The notes beneath the pieces were generated by a model, which saw nothing but the letters and a program-made list of their open reading frames with translations, made no database searches and was not told the origin of the DNA. A program made the translations under genes and the position numbers. Below, in pieces: positions 12,802 through 25,352 of a DNA stretch of 64,000 bases. Position 1 is the stretch's first letter; each line of letters begins with the position of its first letter. The stretch comes from Campylorhamphus procurvoides (taxonomy: Eukaryota > Chordata > Aves > Passeriformes > Dendrocolaptidae), in contig WBMV01002769.1 in the NCBI GenBank assembly GCA_013396655.1, positions 762,656-826,655 of the forward strand. The letters are read 5' to 3'.

Positions 12802-14611
12802 CTGTGTGAAAAAGTAAGACTTTATTATTTCAAAAGATGATTATGCTCATTCAGATATGTAACAGTTTATATGTCAGGCTTTGCCATAGTTGTTTGGGGG
12901 TATTTTATGTCTTTTCTCATCTATGACCAAAGTGCACACAAATGCAAGACCCCTGGAATAATAGTGATCACAGTTTCCTCAGCCTCTCAGCACCTGAATT
13001 AGCAGTTAGAGCTATTCACCACAGTCATATTCGTATATGAATATATTTAATCTAATTAGCCAAATACTGGTTTGAATTATATTTTCTCAAATCCTTCTAA
13101 AAGAAAATATCATTGTTACATTTGTACGTGCTCAAAATGTTCTCTCCTTTTCTTATAGCTAACTATCAGTGATTTTGAGCTTTCTGAGTTTGCCTTGTGG
13201 AAGGAACACACTAATTGTGATATCTGCTGGGCCAGATTGCTTCTTGTATGATAGTTTCTGTTCCTTAAATTTACTAAAATGCCAACTGATAAAAGTTTTA
13301 GTCATTTCCCTTCCTTGTTCCTTCTTTGACAATTTCTTCTCCTTCCTTATCATCAGCATTTTTTAGTCCTCTCTTTTATGACTGCTAATGTAAAAGATGA
13401 CTATTGTTTAAGTAGGACACCACAGTGGGGAAAAAATTGTCACAGCAATATGTTTTTCATCATCCTTTAATTTCATCCAAATTAAGAACTTGCTTTGTCC
13501 AGCTGGTAGGAACCTCAACCTACAGAAGAATAGGATCTATTTTTTGAGATGGCACCCTCCTTTGTTCTGCCTCTACAACAATTTTGGGAGACAGCCTGTA
13601 GAAGACTTCTTCCGGCACACAATGGATGAAGGAGAGCCTTAATAGGAATATAGCTAATGCTCCTTTCTGAAATGCTTCCCCTCACCTAGTCGTGTTTGCT
13701 CATTGATATTAATTTATCACTGGATTCAGTGACAGATTTTCTTCCTCAAAACTGTTCAAGCCCCATATTTTGAGTATGTGCCCAAACTAGAATGTGTGTG
13801 CATAACACACACAGAAATACATGTAGCTACATTTTGTTATATGTCATTAGTAATTTATAGTGGAAATATAAGATTTTATCAGTTCAGCCACTTAACACAT
13901 AGCGCAACATATCTATTTACCTCTGAAACTTTGGTGTGTAAAATAAAAAATAATTTAAAAAGTGATTGAGCAGTGCTGTCAAACTGTGCCCAATATGTAA
14001 ATTAGCTATTAATTAAAATATGGGCATAAATGTCATTTTATGACCAATGTGAAATGTTAAAAACAGCACTGGTTTTCCTAAAATGCTCTAATTAAGACTT
14101 ACAGGGAAAAAAACCCAAATGCTGGTTTGAAGCACAGAAAAGAAAACTGCAAGGGAAAAGAGAGTAAATCCTTTTCACCCACATACCAACCCATCAGTTA
14201 GAGCTGGGCTTCTGCCCTCCCACCAGATCACTCTCCTCAACAGGTCCTCCAGCAAGGGAGGCAGTCTGTCCTGTAGGTTAAATTATAGCCCTTAAGGCAC
14301 TGTTCAAACACAAACATGAGAGTATATGACTTGAAGCGGCAAATACAAGACATAAACAGATTAGGAACTTTCTTCGTGGTTAAAAAAAAAAAGAAAAAAG
14401 AAAAAATATCATCTCCAAGTGTACCTTGGCTGTAAGACTGAACAAAAGTTGACTGAACACTCAGATTGCAAATCTTTGATAAAAGGGATTAATTTCCATT
14501 AAATGTCTGAAATGGAGTAGTACAAACATTTTATTCCTACAGACGTCACTGACTGATGTTTGGAACTGTTGTCTTGTTCATATTGTAAAATAAAAAAGCT
14601 ATCGAAAGTTG

Positions 14612-15072
14612 AAAGGGCTGCATAAAAAGCAACCAAAAAAAACGTGAAGGGACCGGAGAAAATTGTTTCTGTAACTTGAAGAGCTCAGCACATTTAGTTT
14701 ATCAAAAAGAACACCAAGAGGTGACTTGATTACAGTGTCTGAAGACCTCCACAGGGAGAAAATAACAGGTACTGAAGAATTCTGTCAGACTACAAGGAAA
14801 ATGATAACAAAGACAAATATATAAAACTCTAAAACAGACAAACAGCTTAGAAACAATGATGGTTTTTTCCTAAGATGATTACTATGTGAAAAAATTACAT
14901 AAGAAAGGGGTAATTTTTCCATCCTTTGATGCCTTGAAATCAAAGTGTGTTGTTTTGCAAAGGGTCTGCTTCAGTCAAATACAAGTTACTAGACTCAATA
15001 CAGGGGTATTTAAATAAAATGACCTTTGATAAGTAGAGGTGACACAACTAATCATTCTTCAGAATCATTATT
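14612..15072 (+). mobile_element. Ancient CR1 LINE 3' fragment (non-LTR retrotransposon)
   Basis: The plus strand carries recognisable CR1 sense sequence. It includes the words TTTAGTTTATCAAAAAGAAC, AAGAGGTGACTTGATTACAG, CTTTGATGCCTTGAAATCAA and CTAGACTCAATACAGGGGTA. These match the end of the reverse-transcriptase ORF and the 3' UTR of the older amniote CR1 type that is also abundant in turtles and crocodilians. The frame is broken and it is a 5'-truncated relic. It is antisense to OPRK1 within the large intron. Its divergence suggests insertion before the bird radiation. Confidence 0.8.
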
Positions 15073-15770
15073 TTTGTAGATCTTTAAAAACTTCCCCAAG
15101 GGTTTAGATAGGGAAAGTTTTCTTTCAAAATACAAAAGAATTAATCTGACCTTTTTTCCTTTAAGAAAATCATAAAACCATGGAAAAGTATCTAAGAAGA
15201 TTTTATTAGCCTTGAAAAATCAAATATCTGAAAGTCTTTATAGCTGGCATTTCTGATTCTTTGCAACCTTAATTCAATTATTTTTGGTGTGTGATACTGA
15301 AACCACATATACAATATATTTCCAGTATCCCTTTTCCTTCTTCCTAGCCTTCCAGTGGAAGAATAGAAAAGAACTGCCGCAATACAGGGCTAGATTTTTA
15401 GGCATCTTCAAAATTAAAATTTTTGAAGCTGCAACACAAAGTATGTTGTCTGTATCTTCACTGCTTATGTTCTACATGTAAACTGAGCAAATTTGATTTT
15501 TTGGACTATGTAACACCTGCACATAAAAGAAAATTAATTTTACCCACTACTATTGATTCAACTGGAAGGATGTCTTATTCACAAGTAGTAAGAAATATAG
15601 TCATACTAGCATCAGCATTTAGACAACTTCTAACGTAACCAAATCAAAGCTGTATATGGGAATGAATATTTAATGGGGAAGAGAAAAACTCACAGCATGC
15701 CATTTCTCCCACAAAGCTTTGTGAAAGATTTGACTCATTTCAGGGGTACATATGCACAGAGATGCAGCAA

Positions 15771-16207
15771 GCTGAGGGGTTCGCTCCCCCCTTTCCCGTC
15801 CCCTCCCGGGCCACGTAGCCTCCAGAGGTCCCCGCAGAGACGCACACACACACCAGGACAGGCAAGCAGAGAGACTTTCATTTACCTGGCCAGGCTTTTT
15901 ATAGGGCTTCACAGCCTATAGGATTCAAGGGGAAGGGTTAACAACAGATCAGTCAGAGCGAGTTTCACATAGCCTGGCCAAGGCTTGCATACTAATTTGG
16001 AAGACAAAGGGTTTTCTCCCACGGGACTGGGGAAGGAGAAAGGTGATTCAGGAGAAAAAGCAAGACCTCCATTTTACAATACAGTAAAAAAGCCCCAGAT
16101 GTAAAACGCACTTTGGTTGGTTTCTTCATCTTTACAGGCTTACTGTTACACAGAGAAACCTTTGCTTCAATAACCTTTCCTGGTGTCCATCTAATCCTTC
16201 CCCACAG
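15771..16207 (-). mobile_element. Probable solo LTR of an endogenous retrovirus, sense to OPRK1
   Basis: On the minus strand there is a TATA element in a good context (CCTATAAAAAGCC, core at 15903-15896). A GTAAATGAAAGTCTCTCTGC segment resembling an LTR polyadenylation and R region follows, then a GC-rich U5-like segment containing GGGGAGCGAACCCCTCA. A U3-like stretch lies upstream and may begin TGTGGGGAAGG near 16,207. CpG content is higher than in the surrounding intron, as in a younger insertion. I could not find matching target-site duplications or recognise the family, and no internal retroviral sequence flanks it. The ends are guesses. A non-retroviral CpG-rich element is possible. Confidence 0.4.
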
Positions 16208-19200
16208 CTCACCAGTCAGGCAATTCCATGACTAGCTGGCCTTGCCCAAATCCACCCCAGTCCACTCCTTACCCCACTTGTTCTGCACCAAAATAGGCAC
16301 CTGACCACTTCTGTGACAGACTTTGAAGAAGAAGGTGGGAGACAGATAAATACTGCTCCAACAGATATTACATTCGGGAAATCAGTTCTCCCAGGCACTG
16401 CAGAAGGATCATGCATACCTAACTCAGGGACGAAGGCTGAACTGGTTAACCTCAGCAATTCTAAGTCCAAGCACGTTTTACTGATGCAGCCTTAAAACTC
16501 ATTGATCTCACACTGGTAACATAAAGGCCTTGATTACTTTCACCTGAAAGCTTTGGCCTCTGTATAAATGAGATATTGGCCTTTAAAGTTGTAAACTAGT
16601 ATAGATTAAATCATACATTCATTTAAAAGTTCATAAATTTCCAAAATGCCTTTGCGAATCTGGACTCAATCACCCAAACTCCCTTCAGTGTTTTTCATTA
16701 AACACCTAAAAATCATTAAATGCTTACATGGCTCTGAAGATATGTGCTCTCAGGCTTAATCAAAAGTCCAGTTAAAGTAATGGAGTGACTGCTGTTGCTG
16801 TCAGACCCTTTGAAGTGGACCCTCATCCACGAGGTGAGGGATTTAACTGCTTTTCTACAACTCATTCTATTGCTCCAAAGCATAGGAGAAAATATTTCAA
16901 GTGATCTGGGGGTTTCCGGCCATAACCTCCATTGACCCAAATCTGCACATGAACAAGGTCAAAATAGTGATTGTGTAAGGGACTCTTGTCTTCCTTTGCC
17001 AAATTAAAATTATTTATCTATATCTGCTTTCACTTAAGTTAAAAATACTGCTATCTACTTTAATTAGTTGAGCAGGACAGGTATGGAAAACCAGGACATA
17101 ACTACAGCATAGATGGCAATTAATGACAAACATTTTCTTAGTGTCTGTGGCGTAAGTTTCAAAGACTATTTTAACATTTGTATTGCTGTATAAACTGCTC
17201 ATGGGAGATCCCATGTCTAGAAAGTGGTTTGTTAAATACTGGGATTTCATAACAGAATGACAATTTTTCTAATGCTACCTAGGAATTGAAATACCTCTTT
17301 AAGTCAGGTACTAGAAACATTTCAAGAGACAGAGAAACCTCTGATCACCTAAGTTGGGGGATCTCAAGACTACTTGTGAAGCTATAAGAGGCCTCAAGCC
17401 TCTGTGGACTTTAAACAACAGGAAGATATATCGAAACTGCAGAAAAATAGTTAAGATGAAGCACAACGCTTTCATTTGGACGTATTTTTTTTAAATGTAT
17501 ATATGATGGAAGCTTTTAAGGAGCAAGTTTGAAATTATGTCTACTTACAAGCCAAAAGTAAAATTCTCAAGAATAAAATTCTCAAAACTGTTGTAATTTA
17601 GGATAAGTTCACTTTCCAAAAATGGAAAGTTCTTTGAGACTGACTTTGGGCAGACTCCTAGAAAATTGCCCCCATTTCTCAGTTGACTCATCATTACTGT
17701 TCATTTCCTTCTGGAGCAGAATTAATTCACACATATTTTTTAAGACAGTAAATAAGAAGAAATCACATCGCCAGCCTAAGCTATCAATGAAATTGTGGCA
17801 ACAGAAGAGGCAAGCATGCTATTAAGGAGTTGGTATGCTTTCAGAAAAAAAAATCAGTAAAGCCCCTTAAAGTTATTATCTCAAGCAAAGGGGAGAAATG
17901 GGATTCTAAAGTACACTGTAACATTAGAAAAGCTAATAAAAGCTGAGAAGGAGGCTCTGGTCAATCTTTTTATGTGACTGTAATAGGAGGAAATGTTCCC
18001 TGCAGTATGAAGGGAGGGATGGGGAAGGGAAGAAAACTAACAAATATATTTCAACATTCTCCAGTAACAGAGTGAAAATACAAAAGCATAAAATACAATG
18101 AGGTATAGCAAACATATTTTTGGCAGATGCCTGGGTCAGTGAATGAAAATGCAAGCTAAAGCACATCTGAAAATAAATTGCTAAAACACCTATCAGCAGG
18201 ATGCAGAATCTGTTCCACTAGGTTCCTCTGAATGAAGTATATGGAGATCAAGCAGCTGAAAACCTAGTCAGGAAAGCTCTAAATCTCAGGGCTGTATTTA
18301 GAGTACACTCAATATACTACTACGTCAGAACAGGAATTAAAAATAAAAAACAACTCAGGAGGATCTATTCCAAACCCATACCATATCCAAAGGATAAGTC
18401 AGCTATGTCTTGGATCTTCAGAATTCAATATAACAATATGAAATGAAGACTGAGGTCATTTAAAGAATAGAAAAATTTATATACTGCAGTTTCCATGTTC
18501 ATATTGGGTTATATGTTACTATCACATTTTGAATGACAGTCAGAATCTAGCAGTACACAGGATCTCAGAAAACACTTTAAATAAAAGCAAACACTGTTAC
18601 TGTACATATTCAAAGTTGTTTGAAACTGAAAAAGAATTGTTCTCTACAAAATTATATCCTAAATTTGAATTCTCTTTATTAATAAGCAACTGAAGGCACC
18701 TACTTTTAAACAGCTTAAAGAAAAAAAGCATGATCCTGTCTTTTATTCTCCCCTCACAAAGCATAATCTACCTGAATGTCAAAAGGTATCATTAAAATCC
18801 TTACAATATGCCATTATTCCTTTGAACTAGCCATAAATTGAGTCTGAACGAGGTCGTGCAGATTTAGAGTAGATGTGGAAACTTTTTTTCTTGAGCTGAA
18901 GAACCAGCTTCTGAATCAGAGAAGTTCAAGTCTACCTATATCTTGGTCAAAGTGAAGAAAAATTCACACAACTAGACAAAAAGGAACTATTTTTCCTCCT
19001 TCTACGGTAAAGGCTTTTAATATTTTTATGGTGGCTTAATGAAGAAATACAAACATTTTAGAAACAACAAAACTGCGAAATTTTTGCTTCCATGATTTTG
19101 GTAGTAGAGGTCAGAAGTCAAGGTGCTGTGATCATACTGTGGCTTAAAATTAATAGTGAGAATGCAGAATTTCACAAAATTAGTACTTTATCTAAAACCA

Positions 19201-22200
19201 TTATGTCTAATACTATTATTAAAGAGCCCAAGCAGTTAGATTAGACTACATACCTGATTTTTTTATCTTTATTGGTAAGTAGAGATGAATATTGACCTTG
19301 TCAAGCAACTGACTCTGTCTCCTGAAAAACTTTATGCTGCTGCAGATGTTTTTTCAGTCATCAGTCATGCTATCAGGAGTTCCCTGAGTGTTACACTGAT
19401 GCCTTAAGATCCTAAAGATTTATAGAGCATAGATTTTTAATAATATAGCTTCTAGGACTTTAAAATGGCAATTAATAGTTAGTAAACCCTTTTCTCATGC
19501 TTTATAATTCTCAAAAGTCTTGATTTTTTTTTTAATGTTCATTTCAAGGAAAAGATTCTAGCAAGGACATCTTGTCTCGACACATACACAGAAGGCATAA
19601 TAAGATATCATTGTAGTCAAAGCAGAAGGCCCGGAAACCTTGGAGAAGCCACAAAGAAGGCATGTGATTGCATTATGAAGATGACGGTGGTGAAGAAGTA
19701 AGAGGTCTTGAGACATCCAACATAACTGGGGAAGCATGCCAAGGGGCAGACCTGAGGGAGTTCTGAGGGAGGTCAATTCTCGGGTTGGATGTATCCATTA
19801 AATATGATAACTAGTTAGTGTTATACATTTGTAGGAGCCTTATACTGTATTGTGCACTTACGTATTCAGTGTGCCTTAAAGTGCTTTAATTAAAGGACCT
19901 GCTCTCTATATATGCTAATATTGTCTGGAAACTTCTTTTCTTCCATTTTAGGCATAAACACAGACCATTTGAATCCTTCTTACTTGCCACAGGTACATTG
20001 CTCTAGTGAGTATTGAATCTATGTCTCTGGTAACATCCACCTTTCCTGTTGTTCTTATCTCTTGGAAGAATTTTTTTTTTCTTTAAATGAAGGATGTGAG
20101 CTCCTTTGGCAAAGTGCTTCCCATGGGTATATGGGAGAGAAAAGTGAGTAGGACAGATATTTCCTGGCAAAGATAACAAGTCTCATGCTCAGGGGAACAA
20201 GGATAGCAACTCCAGGAAAAGATTTCTCAGGGTCTTACTTTCATTTTTGTTCTTTGAAGAGGCTTTGATCTCCATAGGTAGCTGTATATGCAGAAATTGG
20301 TTGGAAGCAGCTAAATGTTATTGAATATTGCTTCCCTTAGATGTTTCTGCAGGACACCAATAAGGAAAGAACCCAGAAACCTCTCACTCAGAGGTCCTGG
20401 AGTATGGGTATCACTCTTGTTCCCAAAACAAGGCATCTGGTCTCCACTTTGCCACAGGCATTAATGACCACCAGCATTGCTGGGAGTGTTTTATAGGACA
20501 ACTACTCACTTGAATGTGTGGAGACCCAAATCTGCGGTCAACACTCCTGTAATAAAATTGAATGGGAGAAAAGGGACTTTGCTCTACAAGTATAGGATTA
20601 TGCAGTAAGACAACAAATGTATGTATCAGTAGCGAGCCACCTCAGGGAAAAGTCATCAGTCCCTCCTAGGAAGCAGCTGGGAGACTTTCTCTGGACTCTA
20701 TCCATTTATCTGTTTCCCTCACCTGTCTTGGGGAAGCACACAGCACAGACCATCTGAACACACATATTCCCAAGGGAGATTATTCAAATGAAATGCAGAA
20801 AACCTCAAGACACAGTCAACTGAACAGCACAGCTGGTAGCTTTTGTGGTGGAAATATTCTTCTTCTCCCACACACTTTAACAAACCAGTCATTCCGAAAG
20901 GTATGTCTAATGGGAAGTCCTGATGCAGCTCATCATCCAGCAGCATCGCATAAAAACTTTTCTGAGTGTGAACACTAAATGAACATTGTGTATGTTGTCT
21001 GAACTAATCCTACTGCATCTCCTGCCCCTGTATCACTACTCAAGGAGGCTTTTACCAGTTGCCCTACAGCAGCCACAGTGGCTAGACTACCAACAATGCA
21101 GTGGGAAGTGGGTTTAACTATATAGTCAGTCAGCAAATATAAAACCTTCCATGTTTCGTGTGCAGTGTAGCTAAGTTTGAGAAATTTAGATATTCACTCA
21201 ATGCACTGCTGAATGGCACTGACTTTTGGAGCAGATATGAGCAGCTGTGTGTTACACACGTGGATTGACATAAGAAATTGAGAAAATCAAAAGGTTCTGC
21301 TCACTTTCTTGCCCTGTATTTGCAGAAATTGATACACTGAAAAAAAATTGTGTTCTCATATTCATTAAGAGACCACAGAGGCTTCCTTGCAAATAATGTT
21401 TCACAACTGAAAATAACAAACTGCCTAGAATTAATTTTCTCTTCCATGGGGATTAGAAGGTGAACCTAATGAGAGCTGAACCCTCTGCCTTCAGGAGAAA
21501 TAAATATTTCAAAGATAATACACAGGCTAACATGCTCACTTCCCAATAGAGCCATGGAAATGCTGTGCAATTTTAAATATTCCTTATTTATTCCTTTCTA
21601 CATTTTGTAGAATGCCAGCATGGTCAAACTTTCCTCTTCCAATATCCTTGTTCCATCTGTACACACCCCTTTCCCACAGCTAATCCAAACAAAATGACAT
21701 TCCTACTGCCTTTTCCTCATGCCTCTCTAACTTCACAAAAGAAAATAATAATAAAATAAAGCACAAAGTCTTCCTCGAGGTGAAAAGCACAGATTCCACA
21801 CTCTGCAAGAATTATCTGATATTTACAGATGAAAGGACTAAAATGGTGACATGAAGTAAACTTCCTCGAAGTAGAGTTTGCCAGAGTTTTTCTGAATGCT
21901 TTTTCTTTAGAAAGAAATACATGACTGGAATCAAAACTCTTCTTAGGAATCCATCTGTTTCAGAGAATTTAACTTATGAGACAAACTAATCACAGTTTGA
22001 ACAGACAGAGAGAGTAGGCAAGACAGGAAGATTACCCTTCCTTGTTCATAATGCATCCCAGGCATTCAAATCATGTAGTTAAGAATTTCCTGCCACAATA
22101 CCCTTTCAACAAGTTTAAAATCCTCTCTCTACAAAAAAAAATACCTTCCCTCATTTTGTCCTCTTCAACAGAAGGGCTTAGCCAGTCTGCCCTCCCCAAC

Positions 22201-24599
22201 AAGCATCTCCTTACTGTGTACCCTCCCCATGCTTCATCCAAGATCATGAGCTTGCCACCACTCTCCTGTCTGACAACAGGCAAGCTGTCTCAAGCTTTCT
22301 GTCTTGTCAGCAGCCAAATTAGAAAGTTCTTGTAAGTTTTCACTCCCTGCCAGTTCAAAAAGGCTTTCTGTAATTCATCTTGCTTCCAGACAGTGATTCC
22401 AGTTATGCCTTTCTCTGAAATAAATGATTACCTGGCTGTTAGCCCAGCGGAAATGTCTGGATGGATACCAAATTACTTTTCAGAAGCCAAACAGATTACT
22501 CACTGTAAGCTATGGCCTCTCTTTAATACTGCCTGTAGTCAATATTCCTTTCAAGCCTTTCCTCTGCTCTCTCTGCTTATTTTCAGTATCAGCTATTCTT
22601 CTCACAGCATCAGGATGAACCGAGTTTCTTGTCAGCTTATAAATTTCAGGTCTCACTTAGTTACTGTCTACCATGGTTTTTAAAGTATTAGAAAAATTAA
22701 AATTTGGTCTAAAAGGTTTGTGCTTGTCAAATTATCAATATTCTTTTCATAAAACTGTTCTCTTCCATATTTTCTCTTGTCTTTGTCTTTGTGCCATCTG
22801 TAAAAGCTTTCGGTAATGACCAGTCTTCAAAGTTGTGATGGAAATTATGTCAAGCTTGGACAAACACTGCAGAACTTTTCAAAATTACCTCCATTCAATG
22901 AGGTAAGGTTAGATGCTCTTTGTAGTCCTGTGATGAATTGCTATCAATCCCATTTGATGCCTCTCTACTGGTAATAATAAGGTGTCAGATGTTTGATTAG
23001 GGAAAAAAAAGGTTAAAAGTCATAAACTCCATGAAGTATAGTACAGTTCAGCCTTTGACTTTAGTAGACAAACCCTTCATTTCACGAAAGAATGAAATCA
23101 TTCAAACTGCCAGCAATAGGGAACAAGTAATTTGGTTAGACTGACTCTTCTGGAGCTTCATTTTTCATTTTAGAACAATATTCTTTCCAAATATAATTTA
23201 ATAAAATTAGAACAATAATTTAAAACAAATTTAAAAGCAATCTTTTGGTGTTATCAAAATCTGTCATTGATTTAAACCAATTTATTAAATCAATTCCAAT
23301 TTCATGTACTTTTTGTAAAAAATATTTTCATTCTTGTTTGGACTGAATTATGGAGAAATTTTAAAAATAATTTGGAAAGCAGTAAATTTTATATGACATT
23401 TCTTAACATTCTCTTCTTATTGAATAAGATGCCATTCAGTTCAATGAATATAAGAGCAAAAATGTATTAGTGGTTAATTTTTTCTTCAACATTAGACTAA
23501 GCAGAGGATTCTAAACTTTCTCTTTTCCCCTAGGAATCAATCTACACATCTGTGAAACATCTTCTTCTGAAATATTTTTTGAATGTAGAAATTTTTTTAT
23601 TTCACTGGAAGCTTGAAAGATAATTTTAAAAGAAATACATAATTGGCTATTTATGATCCTGTTGATATTAACTGGACTCAGTAAATTACTTCAGGAACAA
23701 TGAGGGTAAGACACATACATAGAAAAAAATGCATGTGGAGTGGGTAAGAGCACCTCCCAGAGTTTTTACCAGACTATATTTATGGTTGTCATAAGGGCAA
23801 ATCCATAGCTAAAGTTTTAACTTTAGTCACAAGAAAATCCCATTTTGTGTAAAGCCAGCACTGAATTTTAAAGAAATTAAGTCATGAGGGAGGAGAAATG
23901 GAAAAAAATACTTTTTGCTCCCAAGAATAAGTAGTTTTATTTATCATCCTCTGCCAATTATTTCACCTCCAGAAATATTTTCTAAGACCTCAAAGGTAAA
24001 AGAAAAGGTTTGGGGTTAAGATAGATTCTAGTCATGCCAAGAACCACATAGCTGTATGACTACACAGGTGAGGTCAGATAACTTCACCTGACACCTGCAA
24101 ACCTATTCCAAGGTTCCTTTTCTCCTCCACAGTGGAGGACTGTTCTTCCCACACCATACCTGCACTTCACACCAGTGCAAGAGGCAATGTGGTACTCTCT
24201 TTCTCTCTTACTCTCTCTCCAGGAAAAGCAATAACCACAGGAGAACATTACATCCCATGTGGCATGGCTTGGCATGAACAAGGCACTGTCTACCCACCCA
24301 TCTGGCTTGCTGGCTGACAGCAGACTCTTGGGGATGGTAGATGTGACACACAGCTGGTCCAGACACAGAGAGAGTTCCTGCAAACCACTCACAGTGTGAG
24401 AGCTGACTGTCATGGGCATGAACAGAGTGCCAGTCACTGTGTACTCAACATAGAGCTTTTTCTGCACAGCAAAAATAATCACTCTACATGTGTCTGAAGA
24501 GTCCAGGGCATTTACAATAGTCCTGGTCTTGCTGCATTAATATTTGTAGTGATTGGACTTTGGCTTTTAAACCTAACTGTTGCTGTGTGTTTAAAGACA

Positions 24600-24730
24600 A
24601 TGAATACCAGTATTTCTATTTTACATGTGAGGAAACCAAGTCACAGGGCCATGAAGCAACCTTTCAGAACTGGGAAAAATGTTGAAGCCTGGTAGCAAAA
24701 CCAAGAGAAGAATTAAGGTCTCCTGACAAA
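24600..24730 (-). repeat. MIR-like SINE remnant
   Basis: The plus strand reads TTTACATGTGAGGAAACCAA, then GTCACAGGGCC and later GAATTAAGGTCTCCTGAC. This follows the reverse complement of MIR (TTTTACAGATGAGGAAACTG, GGCACAGAG, GAACCCAGGTCTCCTGAC). Order and spacing fit, with substantial decay. It lies in the large OPRK1 intron in sense orientation to the gene. Confidence 0.55.
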
Positions 24731-25234
24731 TGATTTAAGAGGCCATGCTGTGGCCACCGCACTAAAATAACATTCCCACTCAAACTTCAGCACAAATCTC
24801 TCCTCATGAGAGCTGTATCAAACTCAGCTACTTTTCTTTCAAGAGTTTGTACATGTGATTGAAATGTCATTCTCATCATTTTTCCCTCTGAGAAAACTCT
24901 GAGAGGGTTTTCCCTCTCAGCAGAAACACACCCCATTGCACCCATAAGGGATTTTGAACACCCAGCATTCTATGCACAAGCTGCTGAGATGCTGACTTAC
25001 TGGTGTCCACGAGCTTCTTTAGCAGCACCTGTGCAGAAGTAGCAAAACCAGTGCTGTAGCAGTATTAAAACAAGAAATTGACCAAGGCCTGCCTATATCA
25101 CAGGCTACGGATTATTTTGAGCCTCTTTCTAAGGCATCTCAAGACACTGGAAGCTCCTAAACCTACCACAGCATTGACACTTCAACAGTTTCACTGAAAG
25201 TCTCAGAACATAAGGGTTCTTTTTTTGTCACCCA

Positions 25235-25352
25235 AAAGGTGACTCAGTGTCAGGCCTGAAGTGATCAGGCAGTTGGACTAGATGACCGTAGATGGGTAGA
25301 CTAGATGGACTAGATCAATGTAGTAGTTCCAACTGAGCTATCCTAACAATAT
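25235..25352 (+). mobile_element. Short CR1 LINE 3' tail
   Basis: It contains GCAGTTGGACTAGATGACCG, a doubled GACTAGATGG-type segment and GTTCCAACTGAGCTATCCTA. These correspond to the 3' end of CR1, usually GGTTGGACTAGATGACC followed by TCCCTTCCAACTGAACTATTCTAT. Only the last 100 or so bases remain, and the central part has been locally re-duplicated. Confidence 0.6.

Noticed and set aside
24084..24482. 132-codon minus-strand open frame in the OPRK1 intron
   Set aside because: No family resemblance, no splice-site support, and length compatible with chance.
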